DNA of 22,061 nt, from assembly GCA_019649035.1 (NCBI GenBank), contig BMAT01004221.1, positions 30,697-52,757 of the forward strand, read 5' to 3'. Positions 19,352-22,061 of the stretch are shown here, in pieces. Under the pieces are notes generated by a model. That model did not search any database. It was not told where the DNA came from and saw only the letters and a program-made list of their open reading frames with translations. The DNA is from Elysia marginata (lineage: Eukaryota > Mollusca > Gastropoda > Plakobranchidae). The position numbers were made by a program, and so were the translations under genes. Position 1 is the stretch's first letter. The number at the start of each line of letters is the position of its first letter.

Positions 19352-19999
19352 ACCAGTCAGATATAAACTTCTGAGGTTTCGAGTATCCGCTCACTGTATC
19401 AAGTTCCAACAATTGACGTAGGTAGGCTAGGCTTTCTGCTGTTGCTTTTAAACTTTGCTGCCCCTTTTGCTGTCAATCAGTTCGTGTGTCTGGGACCCAG
19501 TTTGCTGTAGGATACCCGCGTACCTGTTTTAAGTGCTTGAAAGATTAACGCTATACCCGTGTCTAACTTTTTCGCAAGACTGCAAGTTCAAGAAAATAAG
19601 CTTTGTAAGGATGGATGTGTATTGTTTGATATCTCGGTGGAAAGTCACTCGTTGTGTTGAAAATATTGGAAGTGTTAAATTTGCTTCAATAATATTGGAC
19701 AACTGTCAGGAAACAGACTTATGATGCTGACATTTCGTTTAAAAACTATTTATCTGTTTCTCGAGTGCTCTTTAATTTAAGATTTCATCTGTTAGGCAAA
19801 AAATTAACAAGTTGTAGAAAAAACGCGCTTTCTATATTAGTTAGTTAGCCTACTTTAATCCAAGGGAAGTCAATTGTGTATACAAAAGAAGTGCTCAAAA
19901 AGCCTTTATTTTCTTATCGGTGGTTTCTTTTCCTTGATCACGCAATGTACCGCCGTAGTGTTTACAAAGAGTTGAATTGAAGGGTTTGTCTCTGATCTG

Positions 20000-20696
20000 T
20001 TCTATGCATATTAGCGAAATCTTTACAGCACGGTACAAACTTCGTTTTCAGGGAGTGACAGCAGTTGTGGGACGTTGTAGTGACTACAGTCCCTTATAGC
20101 GTATTTCTGAAACCTTTACGGTACGGTATCAACTTTGTGTTTCGTTTTCAAGGAGCAAAAACAGTATTGGGCGTTATAGTGACTCCAGTACCTTCTAGCC
20201 TATTACTGAGACTTTTGTGGTAAGGTATCAATTTTGTATTTCGTTTTAAAGGAGTAACAGCTGTTGTTGGACGTTCTAGTGATTGCTGTACCGTCTAGGG
20301 TATTAGTGAAACCTTTACGGTACGGTATCAACTTTGTATTTCATTTTCAAGAAGTAACAGCTGTTGTTGGACGTTCTAGTGATTGCTGTACCGTCTAGGG
20401 TATTAGTGAAACCTTTACGGTACGGTATCAACTTTGTATTTCGTTTTCAAGAAGTAGCAACTGTTGTTGGACGTTCTAGTGATTTCAGTACCATGTAGGG
20501 TATTAGTGAAACCTTTACGGTACGGTATCAACTTTGTATTACGTTTTCAAGAAGTAGCAACTGTTGTTTGACGTTCTAGTGATTTCAGTGCCGTCTAGGG
20601 TATTAGTGAAACCTTTACGGTACGGTATCAACTTTGTATTTCATTTTAAAGGAGTAACAACAGTATTAGACGTTACAGCGACTCCAGAACCATGTG
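20000..20696. repeat. ~100-bp tandem satellite, seven units
   Basis: The shared core acctttacggtacggtatca begins at 20112, 20211 (diverged), 20311, 20411, 20511 and 20611, an exact 100-nt spacing for the last five. An earlier, shorter unit has its core at about 20019. Each unit continues actttgtatttcgttttcaa, then gaagtaacagctgttgttgg, then acgttctagtgatt. The outer units are the most diverged and the central ones nearly identical. It lies in the last intron and has no coding potential I trust. Confidence 0.95.
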
Positions 20697-21844
20697 AAGA
20701 TTTATCGGCAGATTTTTCTTATCTTTTCTATCTGACTTATCACTCCACAAATTTGGCTTTAATCTCCTCTGGGTGACTCATGTTCATAGTCAAATGACAC
20801 ATCACTGCCCTCAATCCAGGTTTTTAAAGTTATCTTTCCTCCTTTGAGGCGTAAAGAAATTGCGTGTCTGTATTTGGCAGCTTGCCATTTGTATCATGAA
20901 AGACTAAAGTGACATTGATAACAATTTAGAATTCTTTTTGAAGCTCCTCGTGCCACTTAAAACGAACACTTTTTTTTTTCAAAATATTCCAAATAAGAAA
21001 CTGAGAAGTGAAATACATTCAACAGTTGGCCATTACCCCAAGACTTCTCAGCGAAACTTGCTATGCGATAGACTTTTCAAGGTTCGTTCTGTCTCCTAGA
21101 AATACGAATTCCATCCCCTTAAAATATTTTTGTGACATATTTAGGACGACGTGATCAATGTCAGCCTGTCTGTTATGACTGGTACTTGGTATTTCCGAGC
21201 CTCTAACCCTTATGAACTAATTAGTGGATTAGCATAAATGGGTTATGGATGTCATTAACTTCATTTATACAAACATCCCCGCCTGCCATGTTAGATCGAT
21301 CTGTTTACATTTCGGTAAGGTCAATCAGGGGTCAAGGGTAAATCTAATGCTAAATGGTTTCGCTTGACATGCGCACTGATTGACTGGCTGATTAGGCCTA
21401 GATCGCAATTATTATACCTGTCACGCATGAGTGTTTGCACTACAACAGACTTTGAACGCCTAGGCTCTGTGTGTGATAGAACGTGTGATGATGTACGGTC
21501 TAAAATGTATCCATAACGGTTACGTTTCCATTATAATGCATGGTCTAACTGGCCCTCAAAATTATGATGCCGAAGTTTTGATCGAAATCACGCTGGAAGT
21601 TTGATGGTGACAATGTTAATGTCACGCCAGGGAAGAAACCCGACCAAAAAACCCAACACATGGAGATGCTGTGTAAGGGTGTACTGTTGGTTTTTAACTG
21701 GTCTGGGGTATTGAACAATCCGCCACCATGTTTAGTGAGTTTATAGCCCGCCCCTATTCTACCCTGTGTTTACATTGTTGGATAACGTAGGAAATAGGTG
21801 TATGTCTGTAATTGGTGATTGCTGTGGAGTCTCAATAGTCCCGA

Positions 21845-22061
21845 ACCGGCTCTGTGGCTTAGCGGTAAAACACTCGCTCAGAGATCGGGAGGTGCGTGGT
21901 TCAATCCCCGGCCGAGTCGAACCAAGGACTTTAAAATTGGTATTAGCAGCTGATTCGCCTAGGGTCTGGCATTATGGATTTATTGTTAAGTCTGGTCGGT
22001 TCGGTGACAGGGTTTGGTGTACGCAAGCGCTCCTTGCATCACAGTGTGGCATCTCGCTTTC
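21845..22061 (+). mobile_element. second copy of the tRNA-derived SINE, truncated by window end
   Basis: Begins accggctctgtggcttagcg, with A box TGGCTTAGCGG (21855-21865) and B box GGTTCAATCCC (21898-21908). It is roughly 90% identical by eye to the 8594 copy over the first 165 nt. It lacks about 14 nt found in the 3' body of the first copy (the 'aatgtgactggatg' part). Its tail and right target duplication lie outside the window. Confidence 0.93.

Larger units (their letters stand above)
15570..22061 (+). other. large intron after exon 6, running off the window
   Basis: Starts with the GTAAGT donor after GCC TGG GTG. No acceptor followed by family-like coding sequence (TLDc) is visible to the window end, so the intron is at least 6.5 kb. 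It is the repeat-rich part of the window: a LINE fragment, two SINE-type sequences, a satellite array and microsatellites, each listed separately. Between 19350-20000 and 20700-21844 I see nothing recognisable apart from a weak DR5-like motif near 21318. Confidence 0.75.

Noticed and set aside
1..22061. CRISPR array, phage or bacterial operon
   Set aside because: The spaced repeats at 20000-20696 are contiguous 100-bp units without unique spacers, and the coding sequence is spliced eukaryotic.

Overview
This is a eukaryotic nuclear window, most likely from a marine gastropod or related mollusc. The evidence is intron-rich coding sequence, GC-rich exons in AT-rich introns with canonical GT..AG borders, two copies of a tRNA-derived SINE with Pol III A and B boxes, 3'-truncated non-LTR retrotransposon tails and long microsatellites. 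The species assignment is inference; nothing here is bacterial.

The one gene I can support lies on the + strand. It is the middle part of an OXR1/NCOA7-family gene (oxidation resistance 1 / nuclear receptor coactivator 7; TLDc family). Six exons (6487-6708, 9354-9520, 10621-10798, 11339-12413, 13794-13965, 15281-15569) join with compatible phases into one uninterrupted 2103-nt, 701-codon reading frame. Exons 1-2 carry the GRAM-like block, with LLTPNALMFDPDVSDPLV as its signature. Exons 3-4 encode a long Ser/Thr/Pro/Gly-rich, probably disordered linker; exon 4 alone is 1075 nt. Exons 5-6 carry the conserved EYWFAVP..TDRLYNF..W.PE.YG block that precedes the TLDc domain. Neither the N-terminal LysM domain nor the C-terminal TLDc domain is seen, so the gene runs off the window on the 3' side and probably also on the 5' side.

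Layout: 1-6486 is upstream flank or intron, with one candidate alternative first exon ending at a perfect donor at 3334/3335, a LINE 3' tail, and a 52-bp minisatellite that abuts the exon-1 acceptor. 6709-9353 is an intron with a minus-strand tRNA-like SINE, a compound hairpin and a complete SINE with target-site duplications. 9521-10620 carries a 45-bp tandem repeat next to the acceptor, and 10799-11338 holds GAT/AAT microsatellites. 12414-13793 and 13966-15280 are plain introns. 15570-22061 is at least 6.5 kb of intron holding a minus-strand LINE 3' fragment with an (ATT)n tail, another tRNA-like remnant, a GC-rich hairpin at the edge of a possible element, CT microsatellites, a seven-copy ~100-bp satellite, and a second SINE copy cut by the window end.

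I see no clearly new multi-gene system. The most interesting points are splice-site-like repeats adjoining the exon-1 acceptor, a candidate Cys/Trp-rich alternative N-terminus, a possible intronic polyadenylation isoform lacking TLDc, and the structured 100-bp satellite.
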